This document shows, piece by piece, positions 37,907 through 44,998 of a stretch of DNA of 64,000 nt; positions within the stretch are counted from its first letter, which is position 1, and every line of letters begins with the position of its first letter. The translations under genes and the position numbers were made by a program. The notes under the pieces are model-generated. The model made no database searches, was not told the DNA's origin, and saw nothing but the letters and a program-made list of their open reading frames with translations. The DNA comes from Zunongwangia pacifica. Its GTDB lineage: Bacteria; Bacteroidota; Bacteroidia; Flavobacteriales; Flavobacteriaceae. The stretch covers positions 124,001 through 188,000 of the forward strand of contig NZ_JAKHSK010000004.1 of NCBI RefSeq assembly GCF_023499215.1, read 5' to 3'.

Positions 37907-38956
37907 ATGACATCGCAATCGATTGAAATAAAAATTGATCCAAGTTCCCGTATACCTAAATATAAGCAAATTGTAGATTCTATTGTTTATGATATCGCTC
38001 AGGGGAATTTAAAAATAGGAGAAAAAATCCCCTCAATCAATGAATTAAGTGAACATTTATTACTTTCTAGAGACACTGTAGAAAAGGCTTATAAAAACTT
38101 AAAGGAGAAAAAAATTATTGTTTCAGTAAAAGGAAAAGGTTATTATACTACAAAGACAGATTTAATCTCTAAGACAAATGTTTTCTTTTTAGTGAATAAG
38201 CCAAGTACCTATAAAATGATTATTTATAATTCGTTTGTAGATACTTTGGGGATAAATGGGCATGTAAATCTTCATATTTATCATTGTGATGAAACCCTGT
38301 TCACTAAATATCTGGAGCGTAACATTGGCTATTATGATTATTATGTAATTATGCCACATTTTAGAGATGAAAACTCTAATCATGTTAGTTGTACTGCGAG
38401 TGTTTTAGAGAGTATAGAGAAAATTCCTAAAAATAAATTGATAATGCTCGATAATACTAAGCCTGAAATAACAGGGAATTACGGAGCAATTTTTCAAGAT
38501 TTTAAAGAGGATATTTATAATGCCTTGAAGGAAGGAATAGAGCGAATACAAAAATATGATAAGATTATATTAGTTTATCCTAATAAATCAGTAAATCCTT
38601 ATCCTAAAAGAATAGTTTACGGATTTAAAAAATTCTGTGTAGAACATCATTTTGACTTCGAAGTTTTGGATAAGATTTATGATGATATGGAATTGCAAAG
38701 CAAGGATTTATATATAACTATTCAGGAAAGAGATTTAGTAAACCTGGTGAGACAAATTAGATCTAAAAAATTAACTTTGGCTAAAGATATAGGCGTGATA
38801 TCTTATAACGATACGCCGCTTAAAGAACTTTTAGGGATTACTGTAATTAGTACTGATTTTAAGGCTATGGGAGAATCGGCTGCATATATGGTTTTAAAAA
38901 ATAAAAAGGAAAGGGTAAAAAATGTATTTAAGTATATAGAGAGAAATTCTGTGTAA
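37907..38956 (+). CDS. GntR-family transcriptional regulator with a periplasmic-binding-like sensor, probable rhamnose regulator
   Basis: A 349-residue protein. The N-terminal winged helix (about 10-75) has the GntR signature KYKQIVDSIVYDIAQGNLKIG, KIPSINELSEHLLLSRDTVEKAYKNL. Residues about 85-345 form a LacI/PBP1-like effector domain (IGVISYNDTPLKELLGITVI), the architecture of B. subtilis AraR. It is divergent from rhaEW with 170 bp between. This position suggests it senses L-rhamnose or a rhamnose metabolite and controls the rhamnose genes, perhaps also the motif-bearing PUL promoters. Whether it activates or represses cannot be told. Confidence 0.85.
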   Translation: MTSQSIEIKIDPSSRIPKYKQIVDSIVYDIAQGNLKIGEKIPSINELSEHLLLSRDTVEKAYKNLKEKKIIVSVKGKGYYTTKTDLISKTNVFFLVNKPSTYKMIIYNSFVDTLGINGHVNLHIYHCDETLFTKYLERNIGYYDYYVIMPHFRDENSNHVSCTASVLESIEKIPKNKLIMLDNTKPEITGNYGAIFQDFKEDIYNALKEGIERIQKYDKIILVYPNKSVNPYPKRIVYGFKKFCVEHHFDFEVLDKIYDDMELQSKDLYITIQERDLVNLVRQIRSKKLTLAKDIGVISYNDTPLKELLGITVISTDFKAMGESAAYMVLKNKKERVKNVFKYIERNSV

Positions 38957-39050
38957 TTTTTGTAATCGATTACATAACGGCGAATTGGAAGTTTTTAATT
39001 AAAGTGAATTTAGGATCCAATGCGATTAGATTATTAGAATTGCGAGTGTT
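38952..39050 (+). promoter_or_regulatory. Orphan LacI-type operator with a decayed copy of the kduI leader
   Basis: A perfect palindrome TGTAATCGATTACA (38961-38974) begins five bases after the GntR stop and is preceded by a -7-like TAATTTTTG. The following ~75 bases align with the kduI leader: the operator continues into CATAAC in both, and AGGATnCAATnC ... AGATTAnTA occurs 51-52 bases from the operator start in both copies. No intact gene follows on this strand. Confidence 0.6.
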
Positions 39051-39076
39051 ACCAATCTAAAATTTAGAATAAAGCT

Positions 39077-39286
39077 TTGACAAAATCTCTGGATATCACT
39101 TTAGATTTTTCTTATATTGGTTTTAAAACTGAAGTTATATCGATGGACTCTAAAACTCATCCTTAATAGGATAAATTTAAAGATGAATTATCAGAAGATG
39201 TATTAGGAGAACTAGTTATTCAAAACCCCAACATCTTCCAACGTTTCCTCAATCTTTTCCGCAGTAAAGAAAATAAACACTATTAA
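39077..39286 (+). pseudogene. Gene remnant downstream of the orphan operator
   Basis: A 70-codon frame interrupted once by a double stop (TAA TAG), otherwise open to TAA at 39286. It reads LTKSLDITLDFSYIGFKTEV ... DELSEDVLGELVIQNPNIFQ. It looks like coding debris, but I do not recognise the family. It would be transcribed from the relic promoter just upstream. Confidence 0.35.
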
Positions 39287-39290
39287 AAAT

Positions 39291-39326
39291 AAAAAGAGGC
39301 CAATCTTTTACCATTAGCCTCTTTAC
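39291..39326 (-). terminator. Terminator of the TPR / tRNA-like / slipin unit
   Basis: AAAGAGGC and GCCTCTTT form the stem, immediately after the slipin stop codon. On the minus strand the stem is followed by TTTTTATTTTT. The A-rich and T-rich flanks would also let it work on the plus strand. Confidence 0.85.
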
Positions 39327-40427
39327 TTAAGGATTCACTGCAAAAATTTCTTTAAGCTGTTTTACCATTCCACCATTACCGCTTAGGGTGATTTCACCAA
39401 TTTTATCGGCAATTTTTTCAACATACTCCATTTCCTTCAGTTTGTACAACATTTCGTTGTCGGCCATCAATTTGGCGGTATTCAGCAAACTTCGGGTCGA
39501 AGCTGTTTCTTCCCTTCGGGTAATCACACTGGCTTGTGCCTTTTTTTCAGCAATCAACACCTGGTTCATAATATCTTTCATTTCACCGGTCAAAATCACA
39601 TCCTTAATACCACAAGACAAGAGTTGGATCCCTAGATCTTCGCTTGTTTCAAGTACCTCTGCAAAAACAGCTTCAGCAATCGTCACTTTGTTAGAAAGCA
39701 ATTCGTCCAGGGAATATTGTCCTACAAACGCCCTAAGGCTTAGCTGCAAGGCCACATACAATTGCTTGCTGTAATCCTTGTTGTCTAAAATGGTTTTTTC
39801 GCTATTAACTACCTTGTAGTTCGCAAAAAAGTTAATTCTAATCGCCGCCTTATCTTTCGTTAACAACTCCTGTCCGCTAACTTCCAGTTGCAATTGCCTT
39901 AAATCTACCCGAGCAATTTTTATGCTGGTATCATTTTTCCAAAATCGGTAAATACCCGCATTTAATTTTTTGGTGTACACATCATCAATCATCAACAAAG
40001 CCTCTTCGTGCGCCGCCACTTCAAAAACCCTTACAAATCTTGCCAATTCGTACCTGGAAAGCAAGTTGCTATCAATTTCTTTAGGGATTTCAAGCGTACT
40101 CATATCTGCTTTTATAAAATGGTAATCCAAGACTTTATTCCAGAACAAATGCCTGCCCGAAGTTAATACCTCCTTAAAGTTTCCATTTTCAAAAACCAGC
40201 ACCAACTCCAGATCTTTCACTTCTACCACGTGCAAGCTTTCCACCAAGGCTGTAACATCTTTCACCATTTCAAAAGCAACAGGCAATTGCGGTTTTTGGG
40301 TAAGATCGTATTTCATTACCGTTTCATTAAAAAATAGCCAGTGCGTCCCTTTTTCAAGCACCTTCATCAATTCGCCATTTTTAAAAACCAAACCAACACT
40401 ACCATTAGTAATTTTTACTCGTTTCAT
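39327..40427 (-). CDS. Slipin / SPFH (band-7) family protein
   Basis: A 366-residue protein. The band-7 core spans about residues 110-300 (LARFVRVFEVAAHEEALLMI, KIARVDLRQLQLEVSGQELL, YSLDELLSNKVTIAEAVFAE, GEMKDIMNQVLIAEKKAQAS). There is no N-terminal membrane segment, unlike stomatin. The N-terminal part carries a three-fold pattern, a hydrophobic strand, (N)G/DD, VL/KL, G-x-H/Y-x-x-(F)W (about 12-32, 76-98, 140-163). Soluble slipins of this kind are reported in bacterial RNA-repair (Rtc/Ro-type) neighbourhoods; here the gene follows an array of tRNA-like sequences on the same strand. Its function is unknown. Confidence 0.85.
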   Translation of the reverse strand: MKRVKITNGSVGLVFKNGELMKVLEKGTHWLFFNETVMKYDLTQKPQLPVAFEMVKDVTALVESLHVVEVKDLELVLVFENGNFKEVLTSGRHLFWNKVLDYHFIKADMSTLEIPKEIDSNLLSRYELARFVRVFEVAAHEEALLMIDDVYTKKLNAGIYRFWKNDTSIKIARVDLRQLQLEVSGQELLTKDKAAIRINFFANYKVVNSEKTILDNKDYSKQLYVALQLSLRAFVGQYSLDELLSNKVTIAEAVFAEVLETSEDLGIQLLSCGIKDVILTGEMKDIMNQVLIAEKKAQASVITRREETASTRSLLNTAKLMADNEMLYKLKEMEYVEKIADKIGEITLSGNGGMVKQLKEIFAVNP

Positions 40428-40498
40428 TTTCTTTTTATTTAAAATTCAACATTCAATTTTGGCAATTCTAGAACCTGCCTACTTTTAAAAGTATATTT

Positions 40499-40625
40499 TG
40501 GGCGTACCCCTAACGGGTCGGGCTTGCCTGCCGGCAGTCAGGCTTTTCGCTGTACCTGCCCGACGGCAGGCGGGTCTTTTTAAATTTCAAAAATTTAAAA
40601 AGGATGCCGCTACAATCCCTTACGC
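40499..40625. repeat. Structured intergenic repeat upstream of slipin
   Basis: Contains taacgggtcgggctt, two gcctgcc/ggcaggc palindromic pieces, and a perfect TTTTTAAATTT / AAATTTAAAAA hairpin at 40577-40602. Then comes ggatgccgctacaatccct. It looks like a dispersed repeat of the type common between Flavobacteriia genes. It lies in the long leader between the tRNA-like array and the slipin start. Positions 40626-40905 hold only a 32-codon minus-strand ORF (about 40741-40839) of uncertain meaning. Confidence 0.5.
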
Positions 40626-40908
40626 AATTTTCAATCTTTAAAAAAACCTAAAAGCGAATGATCTTTACTTTGCGGAACCTTCAATAATTAATAACGGCCA
40701 CCATTGGTTTTATAAATTTTGAACCTAAGAACTTAGCTTTTTCAGCCTTCATTGTTACGCTCAAGCATCACAAAAGCAATAGCTTTGGTTACTAAGTGAT
40801 TGTTGGCTCTGGCAACGCTTAGATTGCTCCTTCTAATCATAGAATTTGCCCATTCACTTTTTCGGTTTTTTAGTTGTCAGTTTTAAAGCATAACGGCTTA
40901 GGAGACCG

Positions 40909-40983
40909 GTTTTAGGAGCGGTCAACTCCTTGTGACTAGATAATCAGTCTAGCTTCCTACTCTACCAATTGAGTTACAAAAAC
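40909..40983 (-). ncRNA. tRNA-like RNA 4 (Ile-type GAT anticodon loop, aberrant cloverleaf)
   Basis: Read on the minus strand: a 5-bp acceptor (GTTTT / AAAAC), connector TGTA, a perfect D-arm (ACTC, loop AATTGGTA with GG, GAGT), a 6-nt connector AGGAAG where tRNAs have one base, a perfect 5-bp anticodon stem (CTAGA / TCTAG) with loop CTGATTA and anticodon GAT at 40943-40945, variable loop TCACA, and a perfect T-stem AGGAG / CTCCT with loop TTGACCG instead of TTCRANY. All arms are perfectly paired, so structure is under selection, yet connectors and T-loop would hinder normal tRNA function. No CCA is encoded. Confidence 0.7.
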
Positions 40984-40988
40984 TTTTA

Positions 40989-41055
40989 GCTTTTGGCGGG
41001 ACTCGAACCCGCAACAAAGAAATCTGTTGTTCTAACCAGGCTGAACTATAATGCG
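40989..41055 (-). ncRNA. tRNA-like RNA 3 (TTC-bearing loop, no variable loop)
   Basis: Minus strand: T8A9, a perfect D-arm GTTC / GAAC with AGCCTGGTTA loop (40... to 41046), an anticodon-like stem AACA / TGTT enclosing an oversized loop GATTTCTT (TTC would be Glu), then directly a perfect T-arm GCGGG-TTCGAGT-CCCGC (40996-41012). The variable loop is essentially absent. The acceptor strands CGCATTA and CAAAAGC do not pair. It starts two to three bases after tRNA-like 2 and ends five bases before tRNA-like 4, a tandem arrangement. An intact translating tRNA is unlikely. Confidence 0.6.
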
Positions 41056-41057
41056 CA

Positions 41058-41183
41058 AGCATTAGTGGGAGTCGAACCCACGACCTACAGAGCCGTGCAA
41101 TAATTATGGTATACTGCGAACCTCCAAACCAAGTTGAACATACAACCATCATACCTCCCGGCAATAGTCGATGCAATAGTGCT
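41058..41183 (-). ncRNA. tRNA-like RNA 2 (long, degenerate, canonical T-arm)
   Basis: The 3' end has a canonical T-arm GTGGG-TTCGACT-CCCAC (41065-41081) followed by TAATGCT. AGCACTA at 41177-41183 can pair with this as an acceptor in 6 of 7 positions, giving a 126-nt molecule. A shorter 5' boundary near 41147 with D-like GTTCAACTTGG is possible but pairs poorly. Internal hairpins are GCAGTA / TATTGC around a loop containing CAT, and CACGGC / GTCGTG around TCTGTAG. It may be a class II-like or insertion-bearing tRNA relic. Boundaries are uncertain. Confidence 0.45.
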
Positions 41184-41261
41184 ATACAGAAACACCCAAC
41201 AAGACCTGAATTTGAAATTTTTATGTACCTGAGTTTGATGTAACCGAGTCCCGGAGGCTGA

Positions 41262-41345
41262 GTGAAATCTTTGTAAAAAGATTTTGTATCGAAACCTCCA
41301 TTTTGGTAACATTTCGATACAAATTTTCCTTGAAAATTCACTCAA
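41262..41345. repeat. Long inverted repeat inside the tRNA-like array
   Basis: Nested palindrome: a perfect 12-bp stem TTTGTATCGAAA / TTTCGATACAAA around a 17-base loop, flanked by GAGTGAA / TTTCACTC and a small AAATCTTT / AAAGATTT hairpin. The same words (tcgatacaaatttc, gaaattcactcga) form the repeat module at 30567-30603 and 51837-51873. It separates tRNA-like 1 from the other three. Confidence 0.6.
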
Positions 41346-41392
41346 TGACCCAAAATGGCGGGAATCAATTCTTAAATCAAACACAGGCGATG

Positions 41393-41465
41393 AGGAACAG
41401 ACAGGAATCGAACCTGTATCTTCAGATTTTCAGTCTGCCGCATAGACCTGCTTTGCTACTGTTCC
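41393..41465 (-). ncRNA. tRNA-like RNA 1 (Phe-type GAA anticodon)
   Basis: The most tRNA-like member. On the minus strand: a perfect 7-bp acceptor GGAACAG / CTGTTCC, TA, a D-arm GCAA...ATGC with GG in the loop (3 of 4 pairs), an anticodon arm GCAGA-CTGAAAA-TCTGA (4 of 5 pairs) with anticodon GAA at 41429-41431, a 4-nt variable loop, and a perfect T-arm ACAGG-TTCGATT-CCTGT. The discriminator is T/U rather than the A usual for tRNA-Phe, and no CCA is encoded. It could be a functional tRNA-Phe, but the D-arm mismatch, discriminator and company of aberrant relatives argue for a special-purpose RNA. Confidence 0.65.
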
Positions 41466-41512
41466 AAATTTGGGCAATGCTTTTTTACATTGCCCGGCGC
41501 CCGTCAAACCGC

Positions 41513-42049
41513 CTATTTCTTTTTCTTCTTTTTGTTTTTCTTGCTCTTATTTTTCGACTTTTTCTTTTTAGGCATTTTATCTTTAATCCTATCTTTTTCC
41601 GCCTTTAAAAAAGAAATATAGTTATTATTAAAAGCATATTTTTTAGCGATTTTAAAGCTTTTTAGCGCCTTTTTATAAGTAAATAACGCCTCGTAAACCT
41701 GTCCTTTAATGGTATAAATCACCGCCTTATCCGCTCCCTTTACCTTTAAGGCGAAATCGCTCAGTTTTAACGCTTCCTCGTAATCCTCGTTAGCAAGCAA
41801 AGCATATAAATAATCAGGATAAATGCTCGCCATTTCCATATTATTGGCCAAAGCCTCTGCGTACAACGATTTTGCTATTTCATAATCGCCTAACTGTTCC
41901 GCGTGTATTTTGGCTAACAAGCATAAAGCTTTAGCGTTGGTAGGCTCATAAGAAAGCGCATAATTTAAGGCTTCTATAGTTTCTTCCAACTCATAAGGAT
42001 AAGCGTCCAGCGCTTTAAATAAATAAATGTTATGTAAATTCGTGTCCAT
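41513..42049 (-). CDS. Small TPR-repeat protein with poly-lysine tail
   Basis: The ATG at 42049 gives 178 residues; a GTG one codon upstream is not needed. The body is built of about four TPR-type helical hairpins (LEETIEALNYALSYEPTNAK, ALCLLAKIHAEQLGDYEIAK, EEALKLSDFALKVKGADKAV, YTKKALKSFKIAKKYAF-like). From about residue 155 it ends in a strongly basic tail, KDKMPKKKKSKNKSKKNKKK and on, suited to binding nucleic acid. No signal peptide, so cytoplasmic. It lies 48 bp upstream of tRNA-like 1 on the same strand with no terminator between, so co-transcription with the array and slipin is plausible. Function unknown. Confidence 0.75.
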   Translation of the reverse strand: MDTNLHNIYLFKALDAYPYELEETIEALNYALSYEPTNAKALCLLAKIHAEQLGDYEIAKSLYAEALANNMEMASIYPDYLYALLANEDYEEALKLSDFALKVKGADKAVIYTIKGQVYEALFTYKKALKSFKIAKKYAFNNNYISFLKAEKDRIKDKMPKKKKSKNKSKKNKKKKKK

Positions 42050-42106
42050 CACGGTTAAATTTTGTTCTTTAAATGTTGCTTTAAGAACCGCGACAGATCA
42101 ATAAGA

Positions 42107-42256
42107 ATGAAGAAAATTCAGTCTAAAAAGAATAAATCTGAAGCGGTTAAGTCCTGGCTTCAGATCTTTTCATTTATAACGAATTATAAGTATAAAAATC
42201 CTGAAGCGCTTTTTCACAAGACCCATCACCTGGCTCTAAATATATATGTTGTGTAA
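42107..42256 (+). CDS. Possible small protein, 49 codons
   Basis: MKKIQSKKNKSEAVKSWLQI start, basic, ending ALNIYVV. It is divergent from the TPR gene. No clear ribosome-binding site (Bacteroidota often lack one) and no recognised family. The rest of 42053-42517 is AT-rich and shows nothing else. Could be chance. Confidence 0.25.
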   Translation: MKKIQSKKNKSEAVKSWLQIFSFITNYKYKNPEALFHKTHHLALNIYVV

Positions 42257-42517
42257 ATCGCATACCTCTTGTTTTTAATTGTTTTGCTTGATTGCGGTGC
42301 AAATATGTAAACTAATTTTTAATCTCGCAACAAAATTTTGAATTTATTTTACTGAAAATCAATTGGTTATATTTATTTTTAAGCAAAGAAAATCCTGTCC
42401 GCCAAATGCAGAATTTCATTCAATACGCTAAAAAACTCAGAATGAATAATTTAGTAGATCGCTTGTTCAAGTATGGGTGTGTTTACGTTGTTCAATAAAA
42501 TTTCAATTTAATTCATA

Positions 42518-42553
42518 AAAAAAGCGTCTAAAAATAATTTTCAGACGCTTTTG
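42518..42553 (-). terminator. Terminator of the 37-codon gene
   Basis: On the minus strand AAAAGCGTCT / AGACGCTTTT forms a 10-bp stem around an AT-rich loop, followed by TTT. It lies 27 bp after the stop codon of the small gene. Confidence 0.85.
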
Positions 42554-42579
42554 CTTATTTTAAGATATAATTTTTTCTC

Positions 42580-42693
42580 TTATTTTTCTTTAAAACAACA
42601 CATAGCGTCCCCGGCTGAACCAAAACCTGGTTCAATTTTCACATCTATACGTAAGCATAGACTTTGTGGATGATATGTGTTTTTTGTTTTCAT
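42580..42693 (-). CDS. Small gene of 37 codons with its own promoter and terminator
   Basis: The peptide starts MKTKNTYHPQSLCLRIDVKI and ends ...FGSAGDAMCCFKEK. A longer frame to 42786 exists, but the -7 box TATATTTG at 42701-42708 puts the transcript start at or next to the ATG at 42693, indicating a leaderless message. A strong intrinsic terminator follows at 42518-42553. This promoter-ORF-terminator arrangement makes it a real transcription unit. I do not recognise the family. A vicinal Cys-Cys near the C-terminus and a Gly-rich FGSAG are the only visible features; a metal-binding or precursor-peptide role would be speculation. Confidence 0.6.
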   Translation of the reverse strand: MKTKNTYHPQSLCLRIDVKIEPGFGSAGDAMCCFKEK

Positions 42694-42700
42694 TACGGGG

Positions 42701-42708
42701 CAAATATA
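42701..42708 (-). promoter_or_regulatory. -7 box of the 37-codon gene
   Basis: TATATTTG, a perfect match to the Bacteroidota TAnnTTTG element, seven bases before the ATG at 42693. Confidence 0.6.
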
Positions 42709-42783
42709 TACTTTTCTGTTAAAATAAGGTGGGTGCGTTTGGCTATTTTCATTGAAAGATCGGATTCTCGATACATTTTTGTT

Positions 42784-43195
42784 CACTTATTGTCCTTAAA
42801 AAAACTCGAACAGACAAGAAAATAGACGAGAGCATCTTGATTCTCGAAGTAAGAAATAAGATACAAGAGTCAAGACGAGCGTCATCCTGAACTTGTTTCA
42901 GGATCTCATCCTGCTGAGAACGTGATGAGATTCCGGGTCAAGCCCGGAATGACGAAAGAACTATAAAATAAAAATAAAGAAAACAACCTTGAACCTTAAA
43001 CTTTTCAACCTTGAACGCTACCCGTAACGGCGGCTGAGTGATGGCGACGAAGAAGCCATTGTATCGAAGCCAGAGTGGTGCTGAGGAAAATAGTAGTTAG
43101 AAAAGAGAGCATCTTGATTCTGGAAGCAAGAAACAAGAACGAGGACAATCACGTCATTCCATTCCGATCGCTACCGGAATTGATCCGATATCTCA
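42784..43195. repeat. Left copy of a ~370-bp direct repeat flanking the oxidoreductase gene
   Basis: Shares its order and most bases with 44343-44770: gttcacttat start, tagacgagag, family C module (42884-42955), the block aaaacaaccttgaaccttaa ... gaacgctacccgtaac (42977-43027), family A (43029-43071), then gtggtgctgaggaaaatagt. The remainder to 43358 is AT-rich with no gene. Confidence 0.8.
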
Positions 43196-43358
43196 TTATG
43201 TTTCATAACAGATATTCAAAATTTTATCAATAAATTCAGTCGCTTAAAATAAAACAGAGTTCGATAACACGGTTTTTTACGGGCAATTTAGTAATCATCG
43301 TAAATTTACTCAATCGCTAAAATAAGCTTTAATCGAATTCATCTTAAACCAACCACCA

Positions 43359-44330
43359 ATGCACAAAATCTCTTGGGGAATAATAGGTTGCGGCGATGTA
43401 GCCGAAGTAAAAAGTGGCCCCGCATTTCAACAATGTGAACATTCAGAATTGCTGAGTGTAATGCGCAGAAATGCAGACAAAGCCAAAGACTTTGCCAAGC
43501 GGCATCACGTCTCGCACTGGACCACCAATGCCGATGAAATTTTGCAAAATTCCAACATTAATGCCGTTTATATCGCCACGCCGCCGTCGTCGCACTTAGC
43601 TTATACTCTAAAAGCAATAAAAGCCGGGAAGCATATTTACCTGGAAAAACCAATCACCGTCACCCTTAGCGAAGCCTTACAAATAGAAACCGCCTTAAAA
43701 AACACAAGCAGTAAATTGGTGGTTGCTCATTATCGCAGAAAACTTCCTGCATTTTTAAAAGTAAAAGAATTGCTGGAAGAAAATACCATAGGAAACATTC
43801 AGTGGGCCGAAATCAGGATCATTCAACCCAATAAAAACAAACTCGTCGCCCAAACCGACGAAAATTGGCGGTTAAGCCCCGAAATTTCAGGCGGTGGTTA
43901 TTTTTACGATTTAGCGCCACATCAACTTGATTTAATGTTGAATTACTTCGGGAAACCCCAGCAAATACAAGGTTTTGCCGCCAATCAATCCGGTTTTTCC
44001 AACGCCAATGATATCGTGAACGGTATTATGGAATTTCCGGGGAACGTCCAGTTTAACGGCATTTGGGCCTTCAACAGCAGCAGTCCAAAACGAATAGACC
44101 GCTGTAAGATTTATGGCGAAAAAGGCATCATTCAATTTTCATTCTTTGGTGATGAGGTAAAACTCACCAAACCTGAGGGAAAAGAAATTTTTAATTTCAA
44201 AAGCATACCGCACGTACAACAACCTATGATTCAGACTGCCATTAACTATTTTCTGGGCAAAGAAGAAAACCCCTGTAGCTTAGAAAATGGAATAGAAGTG
44301 ATGAAAATAATGGAGACGTTTACAAGATAG
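43359..44330 (+). CDS. Gfo/Idh/MocA-family NAD(P)-dependent oxidoreductase
   Basis: A 323-residue cytoplasmic protein. The Rossmann fold starts at once with ISWGIIGCGDVAEVK; AVYIATPPSSHLAYTLKAIK and IYLEKPITVT (the EKP motif with its catalytic Lys) follow. The C-terminal alpha/beta domain contains SGGGYFYDLAPHQLDLMLNY with the conserved Asp/His of the family. Members oxidise or reduce sugars, inositols or biliverdin; the substrate is not predictable. It is alone in its unit, framed by two ~370-bp direct repeats, so it resembles a cassette. Involvement in uronate or rhamnose metabolism is possible but unsupported. Confidence 0.88.
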   Translation: MHKISWGIIGCGDVAEVKSGPAFQQCEHSELLSVMRRNADKAKDFAKRHHVSHWTTNADEILQNSNINAVYIATPPSSHLAYTLKAIKAGKHIYLEKPITVTLSEALQIETALKNTSSKLVVAHYRRKLPAFLKVKELLEENTIGNIQWAEIRIIQPNKNKLVAQTDENWRLSPEISGGGYFYDLAPHQLDLMLNYFGKPQQIQGFAANQSGFSNANDIVNGIMEFPGNVQFNGIWAFNSSSPKRIDRCKIYGEKGIIQFSFFGDEVKLTKPEGKEIFNFKSIPHVQQPMIQTAINYFLGKEENPCSLENGIEVMKIMETFTR

Positions 44331-44342
44331 TTTTTGATACAA

Positions 44343-44806
44343 TTTTGTTCACTTATCGTCCATAAAAAAGCTCGAACTGACAAGAAAATAGACGAGAGAA
44401 TCTTGATTCTGGAAGTAGTAACCAAGAGACAAGAGCCAAGAATCAGGAAACACGACAATCACGTCATCCCAGACTTGATCTGGGATCTCATCCTGCTGAG
44501 AACGTGATGAGATTCCGGGTCAAGCCCGGAATGACGAAAGAACTATAAAATAAAAATAAAGAAAACAACCTTGAACCTTAAACTTTTCAACCTTGAACGC
44601 TACCCGTAACGGCGGCTGAGTGATTGCGACGAAGAAGCAATTGTATCGAAGCCAGAGTGGTGCTGAGGAAAATAGTAGTTAGAAAAGAGAGCATCTTGAT
44701 TCTGGAAGCAAGAAACAAGAGTCAAGAACCAAGATACCGGAAACAAGACGATCACGTCATCCCAGACTTGATCTGGGATCTCATCCTGCTTAGAACGGAA
44801 TGACGA
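44343..44806. repeat. Right copy of the ~370-bp direct repeat, extended
   Basis: Same modules as 42784-43195: family C (44460-44535), the aaaacaaccttgaaccttaa block (44558-44610), family A (44611-44653), then agagcatcttgattctggaa and another family C piece (44755-44806). Positions 44807-44976 are AT-rich and lead into the kduI promoter. Confidence 0.8.
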
Positions 44807-44976
44807 ACCCACAACTCATTAAAAATTCCAGATTATCAATTTCCTAAATTCATTTAAACAATCTTAAAATTCCTTAATTAATCAAATTAATAGCTTTTTT
44901 ACACCTTATTATTTATAAATAATTCATTTTTAACATAAAAAAACTGCTAAAAATTGAAATCGTAAAAAAACATTTA

Positions 44977-44998
44977 TATATTTGTGTAATCGATTGCA
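44977..44998 (+). promoter_or_regulatory. kduI promoter with overlapping LacI-type operator
   Basis: A -7 box TATATTTG (44977-44984) abuts the near-palindrome TGTAATCGATTGCA (44985-44998), which covers the expected transcription start. A repressor bound here would block initiation. The convergent LacI protein of this locus is the obvious candidate. Confidence 0.75.

Noticed and set aside
40949-41384. Two minus-strand ORFs of about 100-130 codons over the tRNA-like array
   Set aside because: They run through the T-arms and D-arms of the tRNA-like elements, have no family resemblance and end in cloverleaf sequence; the RNA interpretation explains the region better.
40909-41465. An ordinary tRNA gene cluster
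   Set aside because: Only the Phe-type element approaches a standard tRNA. The others have missing variable loops, unpaired or short acceptors or an extra connector, so they are called tRNA-like ncRNAs.
39291-42049. A complete Rtc/Ro RNA-repair operon
   Set aside because: No RtcA, RtcB, RtcR or TROVE/Ro protein is encoded in the window, so only a resemblance in slipin and tRNA-like content can be claimed.
41513-42052. GTG start for the TPR gene and TTG starts for uxaA (57015) and the second susD (14809)
   Set aside because: An ATG lies 1, 3 and 9 codons downstream respectively and gives the expected N-terminus; for susD it restores a normal lipoprotein signal.
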